Position numbers and translations under genes: made by a program
Origin: Pyxidicoccus sp. MSG2
GTDB taxonomy: Bacteria; Myxococcota; Myxococcia; Myxococcales; Myxococcaceae
Direction of reading: 5' to 3'
Assembly (NCBI RefSeq): GCF_026626705.1
Contig: NZ_JAPNKC010000001.1
Location: 9,380,001 to 9,444,000, forward strand
DNA length: 64,000 nt
The notes under the pieces: generated by a model
What the model saw: only the letters and a program-made list of their open reading frames with translations
Database searches by the model: none
Told to the model about the DNA's origin: nothing
Part shown: in pieces, positions 33,359-42,975 of the stretch
Position numbering within the stretch: position 1 is the stretch's first letter
Layout of the letters: each line of letters begins with the position of its first letter

Positions 33359-34933
33359 ATGACTCCCACGGAACGAACGATTGCCCGCCTCCCCGCCCAC
33401 CTGCGTCGCTACGTGGTGGGCCAGGACTACGCGGCGTACACCGCTCGGGATCAGGCCGTGTGGCGCAACATCCTGGGCAAGCTGCGCGGCCACCTGGCGG
33501 ACAAGGCGCACCCCGTCTACCTGGAGGGCCTGGAGGCGACGGGCATCGGCTCGGAGTGCATCCCCAGCCTGGACGAGATGAACGAGAAGCTGTCGCGGCT
33601 GGGCTGGGCGTGCGTGGGCGTGCGCGGCTTCATCCCGCCCGCCGTCTTCACGGAGCTCCAGGCGCTGGGCGTGCTGGCCATCGCCGCGGACATCCGCACG
33701 CACGAGCACATCGAGTACACGCCGGCGCCGGACATCGTCCATGAGAGCGCGGGCCACGCGCCCATCCTCGCCAACCGCCGCTACGCGGAGTACCTCAAGG
33801 CGTGCGGGCTCGTGGGCTTCAAGGCCATTGCCAGCGTGGAGGACCAGGCCGTCTTCGAGGCCATCCGCAATCTCTCCGTGGTGAAGGAGGACCCGGACGC
33901 CAGCGAGGACGAGGTGGCCCACGCGCAGGCGCGGCTCGAGGCGGCCAGCGCGAGCCGCCGCTTCGTCAGCGAGAGCACGCGGGCCAGCCGCCTGTACTGG
34001 TGGACCGCGGAGTACGGCCTCGTCGGTGACGTGGAGCGCCCGCGCATCTACGGCGCCGGCCTGCTGTCCAGCATCGGCGAGGCGCAGCACTGCCTCACCC
34101 CGGCGGTGAAGAAGCTGGCGCTGAGCATGGCGTGCGCGGACACCGAATACGACATCACCCGGATGCAGCCGCAGCTCTTCGTCGCGCGTGACTTCGAGCA
34201 CCTCTTCGAGGTGCTGGGCGAGTTCGAGTCCACGCTGGCGTGGAAGCGCGGCGGGGACTTCGGGCTGGCGGAGGCGCTGCGCTGCCGCACCGTCAACCAC
34301 CTGGTGCTGGCGGACGGGCGCGAGGTGACGGGCCGGGTGCTGGAGATGGTGGCCGCGCCGAAGCAGGTGGCGCCGGGGCTCACCACCGCGCTGGTGCGCA
34401 TGGATGGCCCGGTGGTCGCCTCGCGTGGCGGGAAGGCCGAGGACGGCAAGCCGTGGAACGGCCCGGCGCTGGTGGCCTTCGGCGCGGGGAAGCTCCCGGA
34501 GCGCGGCCCGTTCCGGTTGGTGCTGGAGAGCGGGCTGGAGCTGGAGGGCTTCGCCACCGACGGCGGCGAGGTGCTGGTGCTGCGGGGCCGGCTGGCCGGC
34601 CGCGAGCTGGAGCTGCCCGCGGTGGCGAAGCTCTTCGTCAGCACGCACCTGCCCTCGGTGGCGGGCGGGCCGGCGGACCCGGAGTCGTGGGACCAGTGGT
34701 TCGGCGAGCTGAGCGCCTTCTCGGAAGGGGACGGCGAGTCCAAGGCGCGCTCGCGCAAGGCCATGGCCCTGCACCCGTCGCTGGCCGCGCTCTACCGCGA
34801 GGTCCGCCAGATGCGCGAGGGGCGCACCGTGAAGCCCGAGCGGCTGGCGCAGATTGCCGCCGCGGCCACGGACTTCCCCGACGACTGGCTGCTGCGCACC
34901 GAGGTGGACGAGCTGCGCGCGCCCCGCGCCTGA
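33359..34933 (+). CDS. Aromatic amino acid hydroxylase, long form
   Basis: Iron ligands of the biopterin-dependent hydroxylase family are all present: His128 and His133 in PDIVHESAGHAPIL and Glu218 in YWWTAEYGL, with SSIGEAQHC and the following Pro-Gln-Leu-Phe region. The protein is 524 residues; bacterial phenylalanine hydroxylases are near 270. The extra 220-residue C-terminus (residues about 305-524) has beta-strand patterns (LVLADGREVTGRVLEMV) and a helical end, and is not a known regulatory ACT domain. It likely makes tyrosine from phenylalanine, or hydroxylates another aromatic amino acid. Start at ATG 33359. Confidence 0.85.
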   Translation: MTPTERTIARLPAHLRRYVVGQDYAAYTARDQAVWRNILGKLRGHLADKAHPVYLEGLEATGIGSECIPSLDEMNEKLSRLGWACVGVRGFIPPAVFTELQALGVLAIAADIRTHEHIEYTPAPDIVHESAGHAPILANRRYAEYLKACGLVGFKAIASVEDQAVFEAIRNLSVVKEDPDASEDEVAHAQARLEAASASRRFVSESTRASRLYWWTAEYGLVGDVERPRIYGAGLLSSIGEAQHCLTPAVKKLALSMACADTEYDITRMQPQLFVARDFEHLFEVLGEFESTLAWKRGGDFGLAEALRCRTVNHLVLADGREVTGRVLEMVAAPKQVAPGLTTALVRMDGPVVASRGGKAEDGKPWNGPALVAFGAGKLPERGPFRLVLESGLELEGFATDGGEVLVLRGRLAGRELELPAVAKLFVSTHLPSVAGGPADPESWDQWFGELSAFSEGDGESKARSRKAMALHPSLAALYREVRQMREGRTVKPERLAQIAAAATDFPDDWLLRTEVDELRAPRA

Positions 34934-35253
34934 GAAGTCCCGCACGGCTTCGCGCCGAGGCGCGAGGTTGTTCAGGCTCCCGGCATCGAGGCTCGCACTG
35001 TCGTTACCGCCGACGCCCTCTGCTCCATGCGAGCCGAGGGCGTTGTCGTTCGGCCTGAGCCCGTTCGATTCTGGAGGGCCAGTGCCCTCTGTTCCCGTGT
35101 GGGCGGAGGGCGTTCGTCGTTTCGTGCAATGCGCCGGGCCGAGTGCCCTGACCCCGACACTCCGGCCCCCCGAAAACGCCACGGGCCCGACCCCGCGGTT
35201 TCCCGCGCGGACAGGCCCGAGGTTGGCGTCAGCTCCCGTGAAGGAGCGTCGGC
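34934..35253. other. Intergenic region between convergent genes
   Basis: No coding potential stands out. The region contains a compound hairpin (35182-35219) that reads as the terminator of mrpC. Several short inverted repeats of gagggc/gccctc occur around 35035-35110. Confidence 0.45.
35173..35219 (-). terminator. mrpC terminator
   Basis: Read on the minus strand, an outer CGGGCC/GGCCCG stem encloses an inner CGCGG-GAAA-CCGCG tetraloop hairpin. It is followed after five bases by a run of four T. Placed 35 bases beyond the mrpC stop codon. Confidence 0.5.
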
Positions 35254-36000
35254 TCACTTCTCCTTGGAGGCAATCTTGCGCAGCGCCTTCTGGTCGCGCA
35301 CGCAGAGGATGCGGCCGACGTTGCCGAGCACGCCCTCGCGCTTCATCTCGTTGATGAGCGTGGACACGAAGGAGCGCGAGGCGCCGACGAGGTCCGCGAG
35401 GTCCTGCTGGGTGATTCCGCGCAGGTCCGTCTCACCGCCGTGCGGGCAGCGCTCGCCGTGCGCTTCGACGAGGGTGAGCAGGGTGTCCGCCAGGCGGGCC
35501 GGAACTTCCTTGAAGGTCAGGCCCAGCACGCGCTTGCGCAGCGAGCGGACGCGCTCGGCGTAGGCGCGGACCACGTCCACCGCCAGGGCCGGACGGGCCT
35601 CCAGCTGGGCGCGGAAGTCACGGCCCTCGATGCTCCACACCTCGGCCTCACCGGCGGCGACGGCCATCTCCTCGATGGGCGTGCCCTCGGGGCGGAACAG
35701 CTCGCCGAACAGGTCACCCGGGCGGAGGATGGACACCACCGAGCGGGTGCTGTTCTTGCCGATGCGCATCAGGCGCACGCGGCCGGACTTGAGCAGGTAC
35801 ACGCGGTCCGTGTTGTCACCGGGGCGGTAGATGGTCGAGTTGTGCGGGAAGGACTCGACCTTGAAGTACCCCTTGAAGTCGATGGCCTCCTGGCCGGGGA
35901 TGAGCTTGTTGGCCGTCACCATCATCCCGGAGGAGGTCGTCTGCAGCGGCGCCACGACGTTGGAACCGATGGGGCCGAGGGGGCGATTGAAACCGTGCAT
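35254..36000 (-). CDS. mrpC: MrpC, CRP/Fnr-family developmental regulator
   Basis: From ATG 36000 (GGAG eight bases upstream; the GTG at 36009 is less likely) the product is 248 residues, the length of M. xanthus MrpC. Residues about 40-145 form the cyclic-nucleotide-binding fold (STIYRPGDNTDRVYLLKSGR, FGELFRPEGTPIEEMAV) and about 175-235 the CRP-type winged helix (LRGITQQDLADLVGASRSFV). Two threonines sit at 21-22 (LQTTSS), the positions reported as Pkn14 targets in M. xanthus. MrpC activates fruA and other developmental genes and represses its own transcription. Adjacent mrpB and mrpA confirm identity. Confidence 0.92.
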   Translation of the reverse strand: MHGFNRPLGPIGSNVVAPLQTTSSGMMVTANKLIPGQEAIDFKGYFKVESFPHNSTIYRPGDNTDRVYLLKSGRVRLMRIGKNSTRSVVSILRPGDLFGELFRPEGTPIEEMAVAAGEAEVWSIEGRDFRAQLEARPALAVDVVRAYAERVRSLRKRVLGLTFKEVPARLADTLLTLVEAHGERCPHGGETDLRGITQQDLADLVGASRSFVSTLINEMKREGVLGNVGRILCVRDQKALRKIASKEK

Positions 36001-36072
36001 GGGATTCACTCCGGGGAAGGAAGGAAGAGGAAGACTGGCCGCTTGCTTCAGCGGCGGACGGGGGTTTCCTTT

Positions 36073-36088
36073 TCCAAGTTACGTGCCA
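36073..36088 (-). promoter_or_regulatory. Sigma-54 promoter of mrpC
   Basis: On the minus strand this reads TGGCACGTAACTTGGA, against the consensus TGGCACR-N4-TTGCW. The -24 half is perfect and the -12 half has one change (G for C). Transcription would begin near 36062, giving a leader of about 60 bases. It fits the known dependence of mrpC on the NtrC-like activator MrpB. Confidence 0.8.
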
Positions 36089-36168
36089 GCCGGGAATGAA
36101 GTGCCACCAGGGGAACACATTGAGTAATGCCGGGTACTTAGCGCTACAGGACAGGCTCACCCGGGATT

Positions 36169-36190
36169 CTGTGTCCAAAACCTGAAACAG
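36169..36190. promoter_or_regulatory. CRP-like dyad upstream of mrpC (candidate MrpC autoregulatory site)
   Basis: CTGTGTC and GAAACAG are separated by eight bases and are inverted with a single mismatch, the geometry of CRP/Fnr-family operators. It lies about 80 bases upstream of the -24 element and beside the repeat cluster likely used by MrpB. Assignment to MrpC is inferred. Confidence 0.5.
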
Positions 36191-36230
36191 AACGTTCAAA
36201 CAGTCTGATCAAGTTGAACGAAACGTTGAA
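36190..36230. promoter_or_regulatory. Repeat cluster upstream of the mrpC promoter (candidate MrpB enhancer)
   Basis: GAACGTTCAAAC (36190-36201) and GTTGAACGAAACGTTGAA (36213-36230) contain repeated and inverted GTTGAACG/AACGTT words. The cluster is 100-140 bases upstream of the -24 box, a usual enhancer distance for sigma-54 activators. Confidence 0.5.
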
Positions 36231-36264
36231 TCCGGGGGCTCCATTGTCGAGCCCGCGACAATGT

Positions 36265-37716
<1,452 letters not shown>

Positions 37717-37725
37717 GGCGTCGTC

Positions 37726-38718
37726 TCAGGTGGCGAACGTCAGCGTGAAGACCATGCCGGGGTCGGCGCTGCCCTCGGCGGCCAGGTCTCCCCCCTGGCC
37801 CGTCATCACCCGGCGCAGGGCCGCGAGCGACAGGCCCGCCCCCCTCGCGAGGCGTGAGCCGAAGGGCTCGAAGAGGGTGCCGCGCTCCTCGGGGGGCAGC
37901 GCGGCGGCGGGGTCCTTGAGCACCATCAGCACCTGTCCGGCGCCGCCGCGGCGCAGGGCGACCTCCACGGGGCTGTCCTCGGCCTGGCCCATGGCGATGT
38001 TGAGGAGCACCTGGGCCAGCACGGGCCGCAGCCGGTTGGGGTCCACCCGTACTCGCGGCAGGTCCGGCTCCTCGTCCACGCGCACCTCGATGCGGCGCTC
38101 GGCCAGCTCCGGGGCCACCATGCCGGTGGCCTCCTGTAGCACCGAGCGCAGCGCGTGCGCGTCCAGGTTGGGCGTGGTGTCCCGGCCGTACTCGGACAAC
38201 AGCCACAGCATCCGCTCCATGGTGCGGATTTCGCGGTTGGCGATGGTGAGCCGCCGCCTGTCCCGGTCCGACAGCCCGGTGTTCCGCGCCAGCGTCTGCA
38301 CCGCCATCTTCACGGAGGACAGCGGGTTGCGAATCTCGTGGCTGAGCGAGGAGGACAGGCGCGAAATCTGGACCGGCGGCGCGCCCTCCAGCACGGTGTT
38401 CAGGTCGAGCACGCCGGCGCAGGCCTCGCCCGCGTCCAGGCCCAGCGTCAGGCGCAGGGGCGTGGGGTCCTCGCCGCCCAGCTGCGAGGAGACGAACTCC
38501 ACGGCGCGGCGGTCTTCACGGGCACGGGCATCCAGCTCCCGCGCGCGCTCGGCCGTGACGCCGAGCACCACATGGAGCGGACGCTCCAGCAGCTCCGCGG
38601 AGGGGCGGCGCAACACGGTGGCGGTATCGCCCTCGACACGCGTCACCCTCAGGCTTGGAGACCAGGCGAGCAACACGGCTTGCAGGAGGTGGGCGTTCAT
38701 TTGATGGGCCTGAAACAT
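37726..38718 (-). CDS. mrpA: MrpA, soluble histidine kinase
   Basis: The 330-residue protein has a PAS-like N-terminal half without membrane spans, a dimerisation/H-box with His127 (SLSHEIRNPLSSVKMAV), and an ATPase domain with VDPNRLRPVLAQVLLNIAMG (N-box region, degenerate) and GAGLSLAALRRVM (G2 region). The N-box has Asn-Ile-Ala-Met-Gly in place of the usual Asn-Ala, so kinase activity may be weak; in M. xanthus MrpA is thought to act at least partly as a phosphatase on MrpB. Start ATG 38718; ATG 38700 is an alternative. It is transcribed divergently from the gene starting at 38745. Confidence 0.88.
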   Translation of the reverse strand: MFQAHQMNAHLLQAVLLAWSPSLRVTRVEGDTATVLRRPSAELLERPLHVVLGVTAERARELDARAREDRRAVEFVSSQLGGEDPTPLRLTLGLDAGEACAGVLDLNTVLEGAPPVQISRLSSSLSHEIRNPLSSVKMAVQTLARNTGLSDRDRRRLTIANREIRTMERMLWLLSEYGRDTTPNLDAHALRSVLQEATGMVAPELAERRIEVRVDEEPDLPRVRVDPNRLRPVLAQVLLNIAMGQAEDSPVEVALRRGGAGQVLMVLKDPAAALPPEERGTLFEPFGSRLARGAGLSLAALRRVMTGQGGDLAAEGSADPGMVFTLTFAT

Positions 38719-38744
38719 ACCGAGTAAGGTCGCGCGCTGTCCCC

Positions 38745-41609
38745 ATGTCCATCACGGCACGTCTTCCGAAGAACCTTGTGGCCTGTCTGCTGTTCCTGTC
38801 CGGCGCCACGGCGCTGGTCTACGAGCTCGTCTGGTCCAAGTACCTCGGGAACGTCCTGGGGAACAGCGGACAGGCGCATGCCGTGGTGCTCGCCACCTTC
38901 ATGGGGGGGCTGGCGCTGGGGGCTTCTGTCTTTGGGCGGACAGCCGACCGGGTGAAGAACCCCCTGGCCCTCTACGGCCTGCTGGAGCTGGGCGTGGGGC
39001 TCTACGCCCTGGCCTTCCCGTACGTGCTGGAGGCCCTGGGGGCGCTGTGGCTGGTGCTGGCGCCCGGCGTGCCGGACGGCTGGCGGGTGGCGCCCCGGCT
39101 GCTGGTGGCGTCCCTGTCGCTGGTGGTGCCCACGCTGCTGATGGGCGGCACGCTGCCGGCACTGGTGCGGCACTTCGCCTCCAGCCTGGCGGGGGTGCAG
39201 CGGGAGCTGGCCCGCCTGTACGCCGTCAACAGCCTGGGCGCGGCGGTGGGCGTGTTCCTGGCGGGCACGCACCTGGTGCCGGCCTTCGGCCTGGCGGCCT
39301 CCGCGAGGGGGGCCGCGGGGCTCAACGTGCTGCTGGCCCTGGCCGCGCTGGCGCTGGCGCGGCAGCACCCGCCGACGCTGGCCCCCGGCCAGGCCGCGCC
39401 GGACGTGGAGGGCGGGGCCGAAGTGGCCTACCCCCGGGCGGCGGTGCGGGCGGCGTTGGTGGGCGTGGCGCTGTCGGGCTTCACGTCCATGTTGTACCAG
39501 GTGACGTGGATCCGCCTGTTGTCCATCGTCATGGGCGCGTCCACGTATGCCTTCACGCTCATCCTGACGGCCTTCATCCTGGGCATCGGCCTGGGCAGCT
39601 TCTGGCTGATGACGCGCGGGTCGAAGGTGGACTCGCTGCGGATGTACGCGCGCATGCAGGTGGCGCTGGTGGTCAGCCTGTGTGTGGCGCTGCCGCTGTA
39701 CGTGCGGCTGCCGTACTACTTCCGCACCGCGCGCTGGATGCTGACGGCCACGCTGGAGACCTGGCCGGTGTACCAGTTCATCACCTTCGGCTTCTGCTGC
39801 ATGGTGCTGCTGGTGCCCACCTTCTTCATGGGGGCGGCCTTTCCGGCGGCGGCGCGCGTGGCCACGGCGAAGGTGTCCGAGGTGGGGCGGCAGCTCGGCG
39901 GCGTGTACCTGTGGAACACGGTGGGTACCATCAGCGGCTCGGTGCTGGGCGGGCTGGTGTTGATGCCGTGGTGGGGCATGGAGGGCAACTTCGTGGCGGG
40001 GGCGGTGGTCAACCTCGCCGCCGCGGCGCTGGCCTTCGCCGCGGTGCCGGGGCGTCCGGCCCGCACCGCGCGCGCCCTGTGGCCGGTGGCGGTGGCGGCC
40101 GGCCTCACCGTCGTGGTGCTGGGTGGGATGCGGGGCTGGTCGGTGCGGCTGAGCAGCATCTCCGCGCCGCGCTTCAGGGACAGGGTGTCCAGCTACGACA
40201 AGCTGGTGGAGGGTATCGAGAAGAGCACCGTTCCCCACTTCTACCAGGACGACACCTTCGCCACGGTGCTGGTGGCGGACATCGCGGGCAAGCACCGGTA
40301 CCTGAAGATCAACGGGAAGGTGGATGCCTCCACCGGCATCGACATGGAGACGCAGATCGTGGCCGGCCACCTGGGCGCCCTCCTGCATCCGCGCGAGCCG
40401 AAGAACGTGCTCGTCGTGGGGTCCGGCGCCGCCATCACCGTCGGCAGCATGCTGACGCACCCGGTGGAGCGGCTCGACCTGGTGGAAATCTCCCCGGCCG
40501 TCATCGAGGGCGCGCGCCTGTTCAAGGCCGACAACCGCAACGCGCTGGAGGACCCGCGGACGCACATCCACATTGACGACGCCAAGACGTTCATGGCCCT
40601 GGCGCCCCGCAAGTACGACCTCGTGGTGAGCGAGCCCTCCAACCCGTGGGTGTCGGGTGTCTCCGGCCTCTTCACGCAGGACTTCTTCCAGGCGGTGGAC
40701 CGGCACCTGACGGACGACGGCGTGCTGGTGCAGTGGATCCACGTCTATGAGAACCGGCAGGAGCTCATCCGGTTGGTGATGCGCACCCTGCGGGACACCT
40801 TTCCGCATGCCACGACGTGGATGGGCCCCCAGGACCTGGTGCTCGTGGCCAGCCGCAAGCCGCTGAACTTCGACGCGCGGCGGCTCGCCGAGCGCATGGC
40901 CCTGCCCGACGTGAAGGCGGACCTGGCGCGGGTGGACATCCACGACGTCTTCGGGCTGCTGTCCAAGCAGGTGCACAGCGAGGACGGGCAGCTCGAGTTC
41001 GCCGGGGAGGGGCCCATCAACACCGACGACGACAACATCCTGGAGTACGCCTCGCCCATCGCCTTCTTCGTGGGGGAGAGAGACCACTTCCAGGACGAGC
41101 GGCGCTCCCCGGACGGCGGTTCGCGGCTGTTCCTCCACGACTACGTCCGCCAGCACCCGCCCACCGCGGAGCAGCTGGAGCGGCTGTTCCGCAACATGGA
41201 CCGCCACCACCAGGATTCCGACCCGCTGCTGCGCGGCGTGGCGGCTCGGTGGTACGCGCTGGCCCCGGACAGCTCCGACGCGGCGCTGGCGCTGGGGAGG
41301 ACGGCCCTCAACCAGCACGACATGTCGCTGGCGGGCGCGGTGCTGGACGCGCAGGTGGCGAAGGGCGTGCGTGATCCGGAGCTGGTGGCCCTCTACCTGG
41401 AGATGGCGACCGCGCGCCTGTGGTCCAACCGCACCATCTGGACGCCCGCGGAGGCCGACACGGCGCTGGCGGTGGGCCTGGAGACGGCCCGGGCCCACCC
41501 GGAGCACGCCCAGCTGGCCAAGATGCTCGCGGCCCTGTGCAAGGGCCTCCCCGGCGCCCGCTGCCCCCCGGCTCCGTCGGCCCCCGTGGCCACCCCCGAG
41601 GCCCCCTGA
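38745..41609 (+). CDS. Polytopic membrane protein fused to a spermidine-synthase-like domain
   Basis: This 954-residue protein has about 12-14 hydrophobic helices in the first 480 residues (ACLLFLSGATALVYELVWS opening, the signature of this family), then a spermidine synthase-like Rossmann domain at about 500-730. There the SAM-type site reads VLVVGSGAAITVGSM, with LDLVEISPAVIEGA and DLVVSEPSNPWVSGVSGLF. A C-terminal helical region of some 200 residues may be TPR-like. Such fused proteins are common in Deltaproteobacteria and of unknown substrate. Start ATG 38745 is only 26 bases from the mrpA start on the other strand. Confidence 0.85.
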   Translation: MSITARLPKNLVACLLFLSGATALVYELVWSKYLGNVLGNSGQAHAVVLATFMGGLALGASVFGRTADRVKNPLALYGLLELGVGLYALAFPYVLEALGALWLVLAPGVPDGWRVAPRLLVASLSLVVPTLLMGGTLPALVRHFASSLAGVQRELARLYAVNSLGAAVGVFLAGTHLVPAFGLAASARGAAGLNVLLALAALALARQHPPTLAPGQAAPDVEGGAEVAYPRAAVRAALVGVALSGFTSMLYQVTWIRLLSIVMGASTYAFTLILTAFILGIGLGSFWLMTRGSKVDSLRMYARMQVALVVSLCVALPLYVRLPYYFRTARWMLTATLETWPVYQFITFGFCCMVLLVPTFFMGAAFPAAARVATAKVSEVGRQLGGVYLWNTVGTISGSVLGGLVLMPWWGMEGNFVAGAVVNLAAAALAFAAVPGRPARTARALWPVAVAAGLTVVVLGGMRGWSVRLSSISAPRFRDRVSSYDKLVEGIEKSTVPHFYQDDTFATVLVADIAGKHRYLKINGKVDASTGIDMETQIVAGHLGALLHPREPKNVLVVGSGAAITVGSMLTHPVERLDLVEISPAVIEGARLFKADNRNALEDPRTHIHIDDAKTFMALAPRKYDLVVSEPSNPWVSGVSGLFTQDFFQAVDRHLTDDGVLVQWIHVYENRQELIRLVMRTLRDTFPHATTWMGPQDLVLVASRKPLNFDARRLAERMALPDVKADLARVDIHDVFGLLSKQVHSEDGQLEFAGEGPINTDDDNILEYASPIAFFVGERDHFQDERRSPDGGSRLFLHDYVRQHPPTAEQLERLFRNMDRHHQDSDPLLRGVAARWYALAPDSSDAALALGRTALNQHDMSLAGAVLDAQVAKGVRDPELVALYLEMATARLWSNRTIWTPAEADTALAVGLETARAHPEHAQLAKMLAALCKGLPGARCPPAPSAPVATPEAP

Positions 41610-41722
41610 AAGGCCGCCCGGAGCTGTAACAATGTTGCCAAAATGCGGGAATCACTCAGGATTCCCGGCATCCTCCCGATGACGGATGGAGGGCAGGCGG
41701 CAATCCATCCTAGTGTCCCTGC

Positions 41723-41742
41723 AACCCTGAGAAGTCAGGGTT
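41723..41742. promoter_or_regulatory. Perfect inverted repeat upstream of the pilin gene
   Basis: AACCCTGA and TCAGGGTT flank a GAAG loop, 35 bases before the pilin ATG. It could be an operator or a hairpin in the mRNA leader (GNRA-like tetraloop); there is no T tract to make it a terminator. Confidence 0.55.
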
Positions 41743-41777
41743 CGCTTTCCCGCCCGAAATCCCCCCTGGAGACTCTC

Positions 41778-42038
41778 ATGACTGCGCTTCCCAAGAAGAC
41801 CAAGGCCCTCCGCAAGTCCCGTGGTCAGGGCATGACCGAGTACATCATCATCGTCGCGCTGATCGCGATCGCCGCCATCGGCGTCATCACGCTCTTCGGC
41901 GACAACATCCGCAAGCTGTTCGGCGCCTCCGCGGCGGCGCTGGCCGGTGAGGACAACGTGGCCAACGACGGCCAGAAGTCCACCAAGGACCTCAACCAGA
42001 AGACGATGAAGACGTTCGGCCAGAACAACACCTACTGA
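41778..42038 (+). CDS. Flp/class III-type pilin-like protein
   Basis: The 86-residue protein has a short basic leader (MTALPKKTKALRKSRG) followed by QGMTEYIIIVALIAIAAIGV, which matches type IVb/Flp pilins: cleavage after Gly, and a Glu-Tyr pair at the start of the hydrophobic stem. Mature size would be about 70 residues, within the Flp range, with a Lys/Asn/Gln-rich C-terminus. A GGAG site lies seven bases upstream. No prepilin peptidase, Tad ATPase or secretin is nearby, so assembly would need machinery elsewhere. Its gene has a strong terminator and is probably highly expressed. Confidence 0.8.
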   Translation: MTALPKKTKALRKSRGQGMTEYIIIVALIAIAAIGVITLFGDNIRKLFGASAAALAGEDNVANDGQKSTKDLNQKTMKTFGQNNTY

Positions 42039-42059
42039 GCCGTTCCGAGTCGTTCTCTC

Positions 42060-42109
42060 CGAAGGCGTCATCCCTGGCACTGGCCATGGGGTGGCGCCTT
42101 CGAGCTTTT
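42060..42109 (+). terminator. Rho-independent terminator of the pilin gene
   Basis: A 15-bp stem including two G-U pairs (42060-42074 with 42088-42102) is followed by AGC and four T (42106-42109), 22 bases after the pilin stop codon. Confidence 0.75.
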
Positions 42110-42152
42110 CAGCGCCCGAGCTGCCGGCAGGCGCCTCTTCACGGCGGGGGGC

Positions 42153-42183
42153 TTGACCCTCACGCGACGTGAGACCCTACACC
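42153..42183 (+). promoter_or_regulatory. MerR-type promoter/operator
   Basis: A -35 box TTGACC (42153-42158) is followed by the perfect dyad CTCACG-CGA-CGTGAG (42159-42173) and a -10 like TACACC (42178-42183). The 19-base spacer holding the dyad is the hallmark of MerR-activated promoters. The start codon at 42205 lies just downstream, so the gene is likely autoregulated. Confidence 0.75.
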
Positions 42184-42204
42184 TCCTTTCCGAGGTGGAG
42201 GGAT

Positions 42205-42966
42205 ATGGCCCTTACGGTGAGTCAGGTGGCCCGGCTGGCGAAGGTGAGCGTCCGGGCGCTGCATCATTACGACGAAATCGGCCTGCTGAGCCCTTCGGAG
42301 CGCAGCGAGGCCGGTTACCGGCTGTACACCCAGGCGGACCTGCAGCGGTTGCAGCAGGTGCTCTTCTTCCGGGAGCTGGAGTTCCCGCTGGAGGAGATTC
42401 GCCGCATCCTGGGGGACCCTTCTTTCGACCTCCGCTCCGCCCTGCGGATGCAGCGGCAATTGCTGTCGGAGCGTGCCGCGCGGCTGGACGCGCTACTGGG
42501 CGCCGTGGACTCGGCGCTGGACGCACTGGAGAAGGGGAAGACCATGGACCAGGAGAAGATGTTCGAGGCCTTCGGCGACTTCGACCCGACGAAGTACGAG
42601 GCCGAGGTGAAGGAGCGCTGGGGCGACACGGAGGCCTACAGGGAATCCGCCCGGAGGTCGGCGCGCTACACGAAGCAGGACTGGCAGGAGATGAAGGCGG
42701 AGTTGGACCGCATCCAGCAGGCGCTGGCGGAGCAGCTCGATGCGGGCCGCGCGCCGAGCGAGCCGGCGGCGATGGACCTGGCCGAGCAGTGGCGGCAGCA
42801 CATCTCGAAGTGGTTCTACCCGTGCTCGTACGCCATGCACCGGGGCCTGGGGGAGATGTACGTGAGTGACTCCCGCTTCATGGAGAACATCGACCGGGTG
42901 AAGCCGGGGCTCGCGCGCTTCACGCGTGACGCCATCCTCGCCAACGCGGAACGGCACGGCGGGTAG
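42205..42966 (+). CDS. MerR-family regulator with TipAS-type effector domain
   Basis: The 253-residue protein starts with a MerR winged helix (TVSQVARLAKVSVRALHHYD, GYRLYTQADLQRLQQVLFFR), a dimerisation coiled coil to about 120, and a C-terminal TipAS domain (FDPTKYEAEVKERWGDTEAY, WFYPCSYAMHRGLGEMYVSD). TipAS domains bind thiopeptide or other drug-like ligands, and the family commonly controls drug responses. A start upstream at 42169 would place the promoter inside the coding region, so 42205 (after ggagg) is preferred. No target gene other than itself is obvious. Confidence 0.88.
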   Translation: MALTVSQVARLAKVSVRALHHYDEIGLLSPSERSEAGYRLYTQADLQRLQQVLFFRELEFPLEEIRRILGDPSFDLRSALRMQRQLLSERAARLDALLGAVDSALDALEKGKTMDQEKMFEAFGDFDPTKYEAEVKERWGDTEAYRESARRSARYTKQDWQEMKAELDRIQQALAEQLDAGRAPSEPAAMDLAEQWRQHISKWFYPCSYAMHRGLGEMYVSDSRFMENIDRVKPGLARFTRDAILANAERHGG

Positions 42967-42975
42967 GCCGCACCG

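Noticed and set aside
37726..38718. mrpA as a hybrid or membrane-bound kinase
   Set aside because: No hydrophobic helices and no receiver domain are present in the 330 residues.
38697..41507. A 936-codon open frame antisense to the polyamine-synthase-like fusion
   Set aside because: Low-complexity His/Gln/Arg-rich translation, while the plus strand has clear membrane helices and a SAM-type fold.
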